Made by a program: the position numbers and the translations under genes
In this document: piece by piece, positions 28,260-37,631 of the stretch
How the letters are laid out: each line of letters starts with the position of its first letter
Numbering within the stretch: the first letter of the stretch is position 1
NCBI GenBank assembly: GCA_013178285.1
Contig: JABLXD010000011.1
Span: forward strand, 1 to 57,469
DNA: 57,469 nucleotides
Direction of reading: 5' to 3'
Source: Methanofastidiosum sp.
GTDB taxonomy: Archaea > Methanobacteriota_B > Thermococci > Methanofastidiosales > Methanofastidiosaceae
Notes under the pieces: model-generated
What the model was told of the DNA's origin: nothing
What the model saw: only the letters and a program-made list of their open reading frames with translations
Databases searched by the model: none

Positions 28260-28358
28260 GATAGTAATGAATTTATTCTATTGGATTTAAAAGTTTTTAA
28301 AATAAAATACAAAGGATTTTAAACGAAATCCAATAAATGAGAAGTCAAGAGGATTATC

Positions 28359-29294
28359 TTGAGCGTTATTTTAAGAACTTCAATTCCAATTCTGCTTTTA
28401 ATTGCCCTTGGTTATCTATCTAGAAGATATGGTATTTTGAAGCATGGAGACGAGAGAGTCTTAAGTTCTTACATATACTATTTTGCCCTTCCAGCACTGT
28501 TTTTTATAAATATCTATGAGGTAGAATTTTCAAGAGAGGTATTGGAATATGTAATTGCCGGAGTGGCACCCATATTCATTGCACTTGGTTTACTAGTTTT
28601 TATTTTCTTATTGAAAATAGTCAAAGATAAAAAAACTTTGTATTTATTGATAGTAGCAACTGTTTTTGGCAGCCTTGCATTCTTCGGTATACCCTTTGTG
28701 GTGTTTGCTTTTGGTACAGGGGAATCAGAAAGATTAGCTGCACTCTTTGCGTCTACAATAAGTTTAGTTAGCGTTATTACTGCAACTTCCGTCTTAGAGT
28801 TGTACAAACTTGATGGGGAAAATAGTTCTAGGATAAAGACAATAGTGAAGAGATTCTCAAAGAATCCTTTGATTCTTTCAACATTATTAGGCGTATCTAT
28901 TAATTTGATAGGATATGAAGTCCCTATTTTTATTTCTACAACCTTACATAGGCTTGGGGGCACTACTTCAACAGTTGCGATATTCATGCTTGGATTATTT
29001 TTTTATGGCAGAAGTTATGGAAATCTTAAAGCGGCCTTTGGATTGAGTCTTTTGAGAATAGTTTTCTTGCCTTTAATTGCAATTATATTGTTGAAGTTTG
29101 TTTTTGTTGTACCCTCTTTTGAGAGCACCATTATAGTGCTGATGCATGGGATGCCTATTGCAGTTTCAACGATAGTACTCAGCGAAAGGTATGACTTTTT
29201 CAAAGAAACAATAGCCTCTTTAAATTTAATCTCTGCTCTTCTTTCGGTATTTTACCTTAATTTGTGGTTCTTTATATTGGGAAAATTATTTTAA
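28359..29294 (+). CDS. AEC-family transporter (auxin efflux carrier/malate permease type)
   Basis: A 311-residue membrane protein with about ten hydrophobic segments in two five-helix halves, as in AEC carriers, which move organic anions or amphipathic compounds. The first segment reads ILLLIALGYLSRRYGI and the last part has HGMPIAVSTIVLSERY, both typical of the family. The start is TTG at 28359 with AGAGGAT eight bases before it. It converges with the M20 gene, only one base separating the stops. The substrate is unknown. Confidence 0.85.
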   Translation: MSVILRTSIPILLLIALGYLSRRYGILKHGDERVLSSYIYYFALPALFFINIYEVEFSREVLEYVIAGVAPIFIALGLLVFIFLLKIVKDKKTLYLLIVATVFGSLAFFGIPFVVFAFGTGESERLAALFASTISLVSVITATSVLELYKLDGENSSRIKTIVKRFSKNPLILSTLLGVSINLIGYEVPIFISTTLHRLGGTTSTVAIFMLGLFFYGRSYGNLKAAFGLSLLRIVFLPLIAIILLKFVFVVPSFESTIIVLMHGMPIAVSTIVLSERYDFFKETIASLNLISALLSVFYLNLWFFILGKLF

Positions 29295-29295
29295 T

Positions 29296-30519
29296 TTATT
29301 TAGAAAGTTCTATTACTGATTCCAATAGAATATTTGCAGCTATCTCGATATCTTTTAAATGTGTGTACTCTTCAGGACAATGGCTTCTACCCTCCTTGCT
29401 TGGAACAAATATCATGCCCACATCAGTTAATTCAGCAATGACAGATGAATCATGGACCGCACCACTTACCATCCTCAATGTATCAATACCTTGGTTTCTA
29501 GCAGAATTTTCTATTATCTCGACTACCTTTTTTGATAAAAAAACTGGCTTAGTATAAGAGACCTGCTTTATTTTGTGAGAAAGCCTTCTATTCTTGCAAG
29601 AAGATTCAATGAATTTGATTATTCGCTCTGATATTTCATTTAGAGTGGCATCATCTTTATCCCTAATATCAAGAGTAAATTTTACCTTTCCAGGAATAAT
29701 ATTTGTTTTTCCAGGAGATACTTCTACAAGCCCTACAGTTGCAACAGAAGTGCCATTCTCTGAAGCTATCTTTTCTGCATTCAAGATTATTTCTGCAACA
29801 CTGCATAAAGCATCATTCCTCAAGTTCATTGGAGTTGCACCCGCATGATTTGAAACACCTTCAATTACCACTTCCAATTGTTTTATGCCCGCTATTGTTT
29901 CAACGATGCCTATTGAAAGTCCTTTACTCTCTAGAACTAAGCTTTGCTCTATATGAGGTTCAATCATAGCTTTAATTTTCTTACCCTCTAGAGTTGAATT
30001 GTCCTCTGGAATTAATCCAGAACTATTCATTGCTTCAATATAACTTATTCCATCTTTATCCATTATTTTAGCCAAGTCTTCTTCTTTTACTTTTCCTGCC
30101 CATATCCTACTACCCAACAATACCGATGAAAATCTTGAGCCATCCTCTTCTACAAATACTACAAAATCAATAGGGTTTCTATGGGGCATTTTTTTCTCAA
30201 AAATGGTCCTGAAGACTTCTAAAGACGTTACAGTCCCAACAACGCCGTCAAATTTTCCACCTTGAAAGACACTGTCTATGTGGGAGCCTATCATAACTGA
30301 AGGTGCATCTTTGATACTCCCTTCTAATCTTGCCCTAATATTTCCCCCTCTCATGATCTTTACATCTGCACCTATCTTTCTAAGTTCATTGAAGATGTAA
30401 TCAATTGCTCCTATGTATTCTTCTGTAAATGTTGCTCTACTTATCCCATGGCCAGGAGTTGAATTAAAATTATTTATTACCTCTATATCATTTTCAATTC
30501 TCTTTGCATTTACTTTCAT
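29296..30519 (-). CDS. M20-family amidohydrolase (N-carbamoyl-amino-acid hydrolase/allantoate amidohydrolase type)
   Basis: A 407-residue zinc-dependent amidase of the HyuC/AllC group. Metal-binding motifs are visible: GSHIDSVFQGGKFDG near residue 77, EEDGSRF near 123, HIEQS near 190 and a final VHDSS near 375. The dimerisation insert contains SNHAGATPM. The enzymes release ammonia or carbamate from N-carbamoyl amino acids, ureidoglycine or similar compounds. The gene follows an MFS transporter gene by 18 bases on the same strand, so uptake and cleavage of the same ureido or amide compound is likely. Confidence 0.85.
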   Translation of the reverse strand: MKVNAKRIENDIEVINNFNSTPGHGISRATFTEEYIGAIDYIFNELRKIGADVKIMRGGNIRARLEGSIKDAPSVMIGSHIDSVFQGGKFDGVVGTVTSLEVFRTIFEKKMPHRNPIDFVVFVEEDGSRFSSVLLGSRIWAGKVKEEDLAKIMDKDGISYIEAMNSSGLIPEDNSTLEGKKIKAMIEPHIEQSLVLESKGLSIGIVETIAGIKQLEVVIEGVSNHAGATPMNLRNDALCSVAEIILNAEKIASENGTSVATVGLVEVSPGKTNIIPGKVKFTLDIRDKDDATLNEISERIIKFIESSCKNRRLSHKIKQVSYTKPVFLSKKVVEIIENSARNQGIDTLRMVSGAVHDSSVIAELTDVGMIFVPSKEGRSHCPEEYTHLKDIEIAANILLESVIELSK

Positions 30520-30537
30520 ACTGGCTCTCCATAAAGG

Positions 30538-31830
30538 CTAATCTGTAGTCAGTGTTTCTTTAACGAAAAATGACATGAGGTATACAATGATAACAAATGC
30601 AAATACAAATTTGAATGCTAAACTATAGGCCTCTACTGGATAAACTCCATCAAATCCACCAACTAGATCTAGGATGTATCCCAAAAAAGTCTGGAAGAAA
30701 GCAGCACCAACAAAAGGAAAAACATTAACTATACTTTGAACTGTTCCAGTTACGCCCAATGGAAACTGTTCTTTTATTATTGCAAAAACAACAACATTTC
30801 CGCATCCAAAGAATCCCATCCAGAATGAAAGTAAGTAGAGAAGGCTTACATTAACTCTTGCTGTGAAAAATGAGATTAGTATCCAAGGTAGCATAAAACA
30901 AGAAAGCCATATGATTATTACCTTCTTTCTGCTTTTCATAATTTTGTCTGAGAAGTATCCTACAAAAGGGGATCCTATAAGCATTCCAATGCTAACAAAC
31001 ATTAGGATAAAACCAGATGTCGCCTTGGAAAGATTGAAGACATCCCTAAAGTATGGATAAGCCCACAATCCCTGATAAGAAAGAAGAGCCCCGTAAACAA
31101 CAAATAACCATATCGAAAGTATCCAGACATCCTTATTTTTAAAAATTAATTTAATAAGATCTTTAGATAAATGTTGTCTTGCAGAAACTTTATTTACTAC
31201 ACTTTTTTCTTTATTTTTATTTAGGTAGTGTTCAGGAGAGTCTCTTATGAATATCCAAGATATCAATGCTAGAAACACTGCAATTATCCCTATTACATAA
31301 AATGCATATCTCCAGCCAAAATCAGACACAATTAAGGCTAGAGGGTATGAAGCAGAAATAGCCCCTACATTACCAACTGCAAGTAAAACGCCCACCATTG
31401 TGGCATACTCTCTCTTGGAATACCAAACTGAAAATAATTTGAGCGCAGGTATCCATACGCCTGATACACCAACACCAATTATTAATCTTGCAAACAGGGC
31501 CATGTTAAAGTTCAATGCAACTCCAAATAGAAATGACCCTATAGCAGAAAATATAGTTAGAAAAGCTATTGTCTTTCTTGGCCCTATTGTGTCCGAGAAT
31601 ATTCCCACAGGTATCTGAAATAGCGAATATGAATAGAAATACATCGAGGACAAAAGCCCCAGAGAGAGGGCAGATACACCAAACTCATGTAACAAATCCT
31701 TTGATATAACTGCAGATGAGACTCTATGGAAGTAAACAAAAAAGTATACTAAAGCTAATGTCAATAAAAGAATCCATCGGTATTTTTTTTCTGTCAAACC
31801 AAAAATAATATCTTTAACCATAACAATCAC
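30538..31830 (-). CDS. MFS transporter, partner of the M20 amidohydrolase
   Basis: A 430-residue permease with 12 predicted membrane helices. The loop between helices 2 and 3 reads GIFSDTIGPRKTI, the classical MFS D-x-x-G-R-K/R motif, and the second half has GYFSDKIMKSRKK. It is closest in feel to the anion:cation or hexose-phosphate branch. It is the first gene of an operon with the amidohydrolase at 29296-30519, suggesting an organic nitrogen compound as substrate (inference). Confidence 0.82.
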   Translation of the reverse strand: MIVMVKDIIFGLTEKKYRWILLLTLALVYFFVYFHRVSSAVISKDLLHEFGVSALSLGLLSSMYFYSYSLFQIPVGIFSDTIGPRKTIAFLTIFSAIGSFLFGVALNFNMALFARLIIGVGVSGVWIPALKLFSVWYSKREYATMVGVLLAVGNVGAISASYPLALIVSDFGWRYAFYVIGIIAVFLALISWIFIRDSPEHYLNKNKEKSVVNKVSARQHLSKDLIKLIFKNKDVWILSIWLFVVYGALLSYQGLWAYPYFRDVFNLSKATSGFILMFVSIGMLIGSPFVGYFSDKIMKSRKKVIIIWLSCFMLPWILISFFTARVNVSLLYLLSFWMGFFGCGNVVVFAIIKEQFPLGVTGTVQSIVNVFPFVGAAFFQTFLGYILDLVGGFDGVYPVEAYSLAFKFVFAFVIIVYLMSFFVKETLTTD

Positions 31831-31901
31831 AACAATAATCTCTAAATCTTTTCAGATTTATGATTAATTTAAAAGAAATGAATATTTAAAATTAATTCTT
31901 T

Positions 31902-34400
31902 TTAGTTCCTATAGGAGTAATAAATAAGGAACATAAAAATTACAAAGACAATTATTACTGTAAATCCAATAAACATTCTAGATGAATATACTTTGTCAAT
32001 TTCAACTTGAAGGGCATAGTTAACTTGATCTAGAACTATTTCAGCATTATCCGAACTTTCAACAGCTTCCTTGTATCTACTTTCTATAAAGGAATTTTTA
32101 GCTATGCTGTACTCTCTTTTACCAAAATCCATTTTTTCCGCTATCTGTGAATTATCAAATCCTAACCCTTTGATAAGTGCTGCTTTTGAGTCAACGTTCC
32201 CTACAACTTTTTCCAAATTTCTAAGTTTAATTATTGATTGATTTCTCAAATTTGTAATCTCTTCTTCTCTAATCTTTTTTATTTCCTGGATGCGTTCTTT
32301 TAATAGATCATAACGGCCCCCATTGTACAGATTTAAAAGTTGGGCATCATCTATCCCGGATATCTCTTTATATAGTGATAGTTTAAGGATGGAATCCCAC
32401 ATTTCTTCATTAATTAAATAATTTGATGAGAATAATCCATACTTTGTTCCACCATCTATTGAGTTTTGCATTATTAGTTCCAATTCTTCTTTTGTAATAG
32501 GCGTGCTAACTCCTTTTACTAGGGGAACATCTAGAACATAGGATATCCCGGCATCATTCAGATTTTCAGCAAAGTTTTTGTTCTTTCCAGCAATATCTTC
32601 CGTAAGGGGTGCTGTTACAACAACTCTAGTTGCATAATTGTTAAGCATACTCAAATCTTGTCCATATTTTCTAGACAAATTATTTGGATCTTTTTCATCA
32701 GTCTTAGCAGAAATCCATAATTCTACTTCATAACCGACTATTCTATTTTTGAGCGAAGAATAAAATTTTTCCATTTCAAAGTTTTGCCAGTTCGTGATTG
32801 TACTGTCATCAATATTTACTATTAAGTTAGTCTTTGGCCACTCATATATCACAATACCTCTTGAATTCATATATTTCAGATATTCTGCTTCCGATTTAGA
32901 ATCAAAACTGTATTCGTAGAAGTCTCCATTAGTAACTAAAATTGCATCTATGTCATAATTCTTTATAATATGCTCTACTGTATCGATGTAGTACTTGCCA
33001 TAATCGCCTTGGGAGATTTCAACCATCGAGACCTTTGAAGTACTTCTTGAAAATACATAATCTAGAGCTGCCGATGCTGGATTGGCTTGTATATATTCTG
33101 GGCTGTTTAAGCTAAATGAAACTACGACTTTGAATCCTTCATTTTTCAGTTTAGTAGTCATTTTTTCAAGTGGGTCGTCAGTTGATAATTGAACTAAAGA
33201 GCTGTATTCATTTTCATGCCCAGGCCATCTGAAATTTATCCAGTAGGGCCTCCCTGCACTAATAATAACCGTATTGATATTGTTATTCTTCCAAATAGGT
33301 ATGTACGAATCAAGATCTAGATTAAAGTACTCTCTCGAATCAACTCTTACTGCCCAAATGTTAGCGGATTCTATCCTTGATTTAGCTATTCTTGAAAAGC
33401 TCTGTGCTGTCCAGGGCTCTCTTTGGAAATAAATAATGCCTGAAGTATACTCTGAACCGGAATATACTAAGTTAAGCAATCCTATATCTTTGTTTTCCAC
33501 AGTTACATATATCTCCCCATCATATTGTAGATTGTAACCGTTCGTAGCATCAGGAACATATTCTAAAGGTAAACCTTGGCGCCTAAAAGTTATAAAATCA
33601 ACATAGTCGCCTATTTTTTTCACGTCAATTCCAAAATCGGTATTCTCAAAATAATCCCTATATGTGGTGGGGGGGATGATGATTCCTAGTTTCATTTTTT
33701 TGTTATTTCTTATATCTTGAGAAAGAATATTCAAAAGCCTAGCAAGCTCGTCTGCCCTGTATGTATTCCATTTGACCCATAATTCAGAGTTATTCTGTTT
33801 TTCTGTTTCTAGATTTAATCTTTCAGCAGATGCCCCATATCTTTTTGCAAATTCATTAATACATTCGGGACATTGGCAATTTAGATTATTTGGGTATCCA
33901 AAGTAATCCAGAACTATCCCATCAACATTATATCCATTTATTATCTCGTCTATTATGCTTTTTTCATAATTAAAACCTGTTTGGGGACATACCCAACCAT
34001 CAGATTGGGGTCCAACAGATGCAAAACCTTTATTGGCCGCAATTACGTCGTAAAAAACTGGAACAAGCGCATAAACCTTTATATTTTTTTTATGAGCCTC
34101 CTCTACCATTAAAGACAGCACATCAAAATTATAAAAAGTAGGGGCTATCCGGCTATTGTAAAAAACAACGCCTGGAGAGGGATTTGTACCGGTGCTTCGC
34201 TTTACATGTAGATAAATGGTATTAACATTGTTTTTGGAAGCAAGTTCTATAAGGCGCGGTATGTCTTCTTGAGTTGCAATTGAAAAGGAAGGCAATACTT
34301 CAATAGAGTAGCCACTCTCTTGTCCTGAAACTGGATTAAAACTTGAAAATGATGGCACAAGCAGAAATATGATTAGTAATGTCTTTACGATTTTATTCAT
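31902..34400 (-). CDS. Membrane-anchored protein with tandem TIM-barrel (GH10-like) domains
   Basis: From the preferred ATG at 34400 (preceded by GAGGTC and starting MNKIVKTLLIIF) the protein has 832 residues. A longer frame to 34481 overlaps gar1 and puts 27 charged residues before the signal peptide, so it is rejected. After the signal comes a putative glycoside-hydrolase barrel of the GHL10/DUF4015 kind: NTIYLHVKRS, then a VDGIVLDYFGYP strand followed by a CQCPEC pair. A second, similar barrel seems to begin near residue 340 (NNINTVIISAGRPYW) and has DIDAILVTNGDFYEY at the matching place. A helical stalk with glutamates and lysines precedes one C-terminal membrane helix and RN tail. It is therefore an extracellular enzyme or binding protein held by its C-terminus. 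The substrate is unknown. Confidence 0.7.
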   Translation of the reverse strand: MNKIVKTLLIIFLLVPSFSSFNPVSGQESGYSIEVLPSFSIATQEDIPRLIELASKNNVNTIYLHVKRSTGTNPSPGVVFYNSRIAPTFYNFDVLSLMVEEAHKKNIKVYALVPVFYDVIAANKGFASVGPQSDGWVCPQTGFNYEKSIIDEIINGYNVDGIVLDYFGYPNNLNCQCPECINEFAKRYGASAERLNLETEKQNNSELWVKWNTYRADELARLLNILSQDIRNNKKMKLGIIIPPTTYRDYFENTDFGIDVKKIGDYVDFITFRRQGLPLEYVPDATNGYNLQYDGEIYVTVENKDIGLLNLVYSGSEYTSGIIYFQREPWTAQSFSRIAKSRIESANIWAVRVDSREYFNLDLDSYIPIWKNNNINTVIISAGRPYWINFRWPGHENEYSSLVQLSTDDPLEKMTTKLKNEGFKVVVSFSLNSPEYIQANPASAALDYVFSRSTSKVSMVEISQGDYGKYYIDTVEHIIKNYDIDAILVTNGDFYEYSFDSKSEAEYLKYMNSRGIVIYEWPKTNLIVNIDDSTITNWQNFEMEKFYSSLKNRIVGYEVELWISAKTDEKDPNNLSRKYGQDLSMLNNYATRVVVTAPLTEDIAGKNKNFAENLNDAGISYVLDVPLVKGVSTPITKEELELIMQNSIDGGTKYGLFSSNYLINEEMWDSILKLSLYKEISGIDDAQLLNLYNGGRYDLLKERIQEIKKIREEEITNLRNQSIIKLRNLEKVVGNVDSKAALIKGLGFDNSQIAEKMDFGKREYSIAKNSFIESRYKEAVESSDNAEIVLDQVNYALQVEIDKVYSSRMFIGFTVIIVFVIFMFLIYYSYRN

Positions 34401-34416
34401 ATAAGACCTCAAAAAT

Positions 34417-34644
34417 TTATCTAATCGAAACATCCTTTCCAACAAAACTCTTTCTGTCTTTAAGGTCTCTTTTTGAGACAATCTTAATATAAGGATTTTC
34501 TACTGGGCCGAATAATTCTATAACTTTGCCAATTTTCTTTTCTCCTATAAATGCTTCTGCACCTATATCCCTAATTTTGACTTTTTTTGATCTTAGGATG
34601 AAAAGAGGGCCGATAGAATAAAGTACTCTCCCAACAGACTTCAT
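34417..34644 (-). CDS. gar1: H/ACA ribonucleoprotein subunit Gar1
   Basis: Core protein of archaeal H/ACA particles, which guide pseudouridylation of rRNA. The 75-residue form starting at ATG 34644 (MKSVGRVLY) fits the family; a frame extending to 34731 adds 29 unrelated hydrophobic residues and overlaps the opposite gene's promoter, so it is not used. The domain shows the six-strand barrel pattern with KKIGKVIELFGPVENPYIKI, the conserved Gar1 signature. It lies upstream of the TIM-barrel gene and diverges from the PLP enzyme gene. Confidence 0.88.
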   Translation of the reverse strand: MKSVGRVLYSIGPLFILRSKKVKIRDIGAEAFIGEKKIGKVIELFGPVENPYIKIVSKRDLKDRKSFVGKDVSIR

Positions 34645-34702
34645 AAAAGAAACTTTTATAATGTTCTTTATAAATATTTGGAATAATATAGAGAGTGATA
34701 TA

Positions 34703-35935
34703 ATGGAAAAAGAAACGGTTGTTATTAGCAAAGGGTATGACCCATTAAAGTATAATGGAGCAGTAAAACCTCCTATATTTTTAACAAGTACCTACAAATT
34801 TAAAAATGCAGAGGAAGGGGAATCATTTATTAGAGTTGCACTAGGCCTTGACAAAGGGGAGGAAGGTTTTGTATACTCTAGATTTTCAAATCCAAACTTC
34901 GATATAGTCGAAGAAAGGCTTTCTTTACTTGAGGGGGCTGAAGCTGCAGCAATATTCGGTTCGGGAATGGCGGCAATTACTTCAACTTTACTTGCGTTTG
35001 TAAAAAATGGAGACTATATTTTTTACACCAATCCTGTATATGGTGGAACTGAATTTCTTTTTAAGGAGTTTTTTGAGAAAATGGGAGTGTCTACAATACA
35101 CGCTAGAGCAGGATCAGAAACTCCAAAACTAATGGAAGAAAAGATAAAATCTCATAAAGATAAACTTAAAGGAAGATCTGTTATTTTATACATCGAAACA
35201 CCTGCAAATCCCAACAATGTAATGGTAGATGTAGAAGCGATTGTAAAAATCAGGGACTCATTAAAGAGAGAAGGAATAAATGCTAAAGTTATTGCAGACA
35301 ATACTTTCATGGGGCCAATATTTCAGTCGCCTTTAGAACAGAAAGTCGACATTGTTCTTTACTCAGCAACTAAATTCATTGGAGGACATTCTGATGTTAT
35401 TGCCGGAGCAGCACTTGGGTCAAAGGAAGACATATCTAAGATAAAGGGAATAAGAGGAATGATAGGAACTAACGGGAATCCCTTCGATGCATGGCTCATG
35501 TCCAGGTCATTAGAAACTGTTCATATAAGAATGCAAAGGCAAATGGAAAACGCTACAAAGATAGCTGAATTTTTATCAAAACATCCAAAAGTAGAAAGGG
35601 TCATTTATCCAGAATTATACGATAAGAAAAGTGAGCAGTATAAGATATACAAAAAACAATGTAAAGGTCCCGGGTCTTTGCTGTCTTTCTATATCAAAGG
35701 CGGTAAGAAAGAAGCATTTAAGTTCTTGGATAATGTCAAGTTGTGTAAATTGGCGGTAAGTCTCGGAGGAACAGAATCTTTAATTGAACATCCTAAAGCA
35801 ATGACGCACTCTGAAGTAGATGCAGAAACTCTAAAAGATGCCGAGATTACAGACAATATGATAAGACTTTCAGTTGGAATCGAAAATTATAAAGATATAA
35901 TCAATGATTTAAAGAACGCACTCGACAAAATTTAA
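34703..35935 (+). CDS. PLP-dependent Cys/Met metabolism enzyme (methionine gamma-lyase/O-acetylhomoserine sulfhydrylase type)
   Basis: A 410-residue member of the Cys/Met metabolism PLP family. The PLP lysine lies in YSATKFIGGHSDVIAG near residue 215; the cofactor phosphate loop is FGSGMAAIT near 83, and the substrate region has NPVYGGTEFLF. The start at ATG 34703 follows GAGAGTGAT; a longer frame to 34661 has no support. Members cleave or build C-S bonds: methionine gamma-lyase releases methanethiol, while sulfhydrylases make homocysteine. I cannot choose from sequence alone. If this is a methylthiol-using methanogen, a methanethiol-producing lyase would be notable. Confidence 0.82.
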   Translation: MEKETVVISKGYDPLKYNGAVKPPIFLTSTYKFKNAEEGESFIRVALGLDKGEEGFVYSRFSNPNFDIVEERLSLLEGAEAAAIFGSGMAAITSTLLAFVKNGDYIFYTNPVYGGTEFLFKEFFEKMGVSTIHARAGSETPKLMEEKIKSHKDKLKGRSVILYIETPANPNNVMVDVEAIVKIRDSLKREGINAKVIADNTFMGPIFQSPLEQKVDIVLYSATKFIGGHSDVIAGAALGSKEDISKIKGIRGMIGTNGNPFDAWLMSRSLETVHIRMQRQMENATKIAEFLSKHPKVERVIYPELYDKKSEQYKIYKKQCKGPGSLLSFYIKGGKKEAFKFLDNVKLCKLAVSLGGTESLIEHPKAMTHSEVDAETLKDAEITDNMIRLSVGIENYKDIINDLKNALDKI

Positions 35936-35956
35936 GAAAAAATAAACTTTTTCTTT

Positions 35957-36298
35957 TTAAATATCATTTACGAAATCTATGTCCATTTTTGATTTGCTAA
36001 CATCTATAATTTCGTCTGACTTAAATCTTATTAAAAAGAAAGCTTCACATAGGCCAATGTGTTCATTACCGATTGTTAAGGATAATTTACCTTCAAATGG
36101 ATTAAATCTTTTTACAATTAGTGGCACGAATAATTCTGAAAGTACTTGAACATGTAGTTCCCCTTCCTTAATTAAATTGCCTTCTTTATCTCTAAGTTCT
36201 AATTCAAACTTTGCATAATTACCTAAAGATTTTACTGAATATATGTCTGAAAAGACGCCGGGTTTATTAGATTTAAATTCAAAATGATCGGGTTTCAT
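35957..36298 (-). CDS. Hypothetical small protein
   Basis: A 113-residue protein that I do not recognise. It is made mainly of beta strands (YAKFELELRDKEGNL, GELHVQVLSELF, KLSLTIGNEHIGL), suggesting a small soluble beta-sandwich or barrel. There is no signal peptide or metal motif. An AGGAGA-like sequence precedes the ATG. It is convergent with the PLP enzyme gene and lies upstream of the HdrD-like gene in the opposite sense of transcription flow, with no clear operon partner. Confidence 0.6.
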   Translation of the reverse strand: MKPDHFEFKSNKPGVFSDIYSVKSLGNYAKFELELRDKEGNLIKEGELHVQVLSELFVPLIVKRFNPFEGKLSLTIGNEHIGLCEAFFLIRFKSDEIIDVSKSKMDIDFVNDI

Positions 36299-36348
36299 AA
36301 AAATCTCCTAATATAAAAATTTAAAATAAAAAATAAAATATTTTTAAT

Positions 36349-37626
36349 TTATTTTTTTAGAGCTTGGTCAACTAGCTGTATAAGGTCAACTACTTCCATC
36401 TTAGAACCAAGTGCCTTTGCACCGTCACCAAGGTTTGTAACACAGAATGGACATGGAGTTACAATCTTTTGTACTCCATCTACACCCTCTGCTTCTCTTA
36501 CTCTTGTCTTTGCAGTTTCAAGAGCTACGTCTGGGTATGAAGATTTTATACCTCCACCAGCACCACAGCAGAATGAGTTGTCTCTGTTTCTGTACATTTC
36601 CTTAAACTGTATACCTGGTATAGCTTTAAGGACATTTCTTGGTGTTTCGTAAAGACCTGGCTTGTCAACTTGGACGAATGCGCCTTTCCACATCTTCTTT
36701 CCTTCCATGTCAACTTCGTAGTGGTTCATGTGTCTTCCCATGTGACATGGGTCGTGGTATGTAACTGTTGCAGGTACATTGCTTAACTTTAGTTCGCCTT
36801 TCTTCATCTTTTCTTCGAGGTATTCGGATGTGTGCATGACCTTTGCTTTAAGCTTTAAGCCCCACCATTTTTCATATTCCTTGGAAAGAACCTTGTAACA
36901 TCCTGCACAAGCTGTAACAATTGTCTTAAATCCATGGTCGTTTATGTAGTCAACATTGTGCTGTGCAAGTTTTTCTGGCTCTTCTCTAAGTCCAGCCCTT
37001 AGTAAAGGTGAACCACAGCAGTATTCGTTCTCTCCCATTACTCCCCAGTCTTCTCCAAGTTTTGATAAAACACTGGCTGTTGACTTGGCAATTTCAGTTC
37101 TTCTGTAAGATGCTGTACATCCTGCGAAGTAAACCATATTACCATCTGTCTTAAGATCTTTTACATCTTTTAACCAGTTGAATCTTGAAGAGTGAGTTTC
37201 ACCGTATGGATTGTGGTCTTTTATTACTTTTTCTTGGTACATCTTTTCTGCTTTTGTTGGTCCTATTCCTTTACCTACTAGGTAGTGTCTCATTTCTTCA
37301 ATGTAGTCACAAATCCATGGCTTGTAGTCAAGGAGACACTGGGACTGACATCCACCACATACTGTACATGAGAAAACTGCCTTTTGCATGTCTTCCTGTA
37401 TGGCTGGATCTGTTAAATCGACTTTGTTTTCCAAAATTGCATGTCCAAGGAATGACTTTGATCTTGATCCGTAGTAGGAATCAAGTTTAAAGTATTCTCC
37501 TTGGGGACATATTGTTGCATTTGTGGGTGGTGGTCCGTAAGAGTATGCAGACTTACATGTTCCACACTTACTACATTTTCTGAAGAACTGGGAATACCAC
37601 TTAAGATCTTTAAAGTTTTCTGGCAT
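36349..37626 (-). CDS. HdrD/GlcF-like iron-sulfur oxidoreductase with two CCG domains
   Basis: About 425 residues from ATG 37626 (MPENFKDL), preceded by AAGGTGA; an upstream ATG at 37647 overlaps the GlcD-like gene and is less likely. Two [4Fe-4S] ferredoxin-type motifs are seen near the N-terminus (CSKCGTC and CTVCGGCQSQC), with more widely spaced fourth cysteines than usual. Two cysteine-rich CCG domains follow: NEYCCGSPLLR with ACAGCYK, and NSFCCGAGGG with CPFC. Such proteins accept electrons from a flavoprotein partner, here the gene directly upstream, and pass them on, for example to a heterodisulfide or a quinone-like acceptor. There is no membrane segment, so it is cytoplasmic or bound through a partner. 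Confidence 0.85.
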   Translation of the reverse strand: MPENFKDLKWYSQFFRKCSKCGTCKSAYSYGPPPTNATICPQGEYFKLDSYYGSRSKSFLGHAILENKVDLTDPAIQEDMQKAVFSCTVCGGCQSQCLLDYKPWICDYIEEMRHYLVGKGIGPTKAEKMYQEKVIKDHNPYGETHSSRFNWLKDVKDLKTDGNMVYFAGCTASYRRTEIAKSTASVLSKLGEDWGVMGENEYCCGSPLLRAGLREEPEKLAQHNVDYINDHGFKTIVTACAGCYKVLSKEYEKWWGLKLKAKVMHTSEYLEEKMKKGELKLSNVPATVTYHDPCHMGRHMNHYEVDMEGKKMWKGAFVQVDKPGLYETPRNVLKAIPGIQFKEMYRNRDNSFCCGAGGGIKSSYPDVALETAKTRVREAEGVDGVQKIVTPCPFCVTNLGDGAKALGSKMEVVDLIQLVDQALKK

Positions 37627-37631
37627 TTGTA

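Noticed and set aside
34401-34481. Upstream ATG extending the TIM-barrel protein by 27 residues
   Set aside because: It would overlap gar1 and place charged residues before the signal peptide; ATG 34400 has a better ribosome binding site.
34645-34731. N-terminal extension of Gar1
   Set aside because: The 29 extra residues are not Gar1-like and run through the promoter region of the divergent PLP gene.
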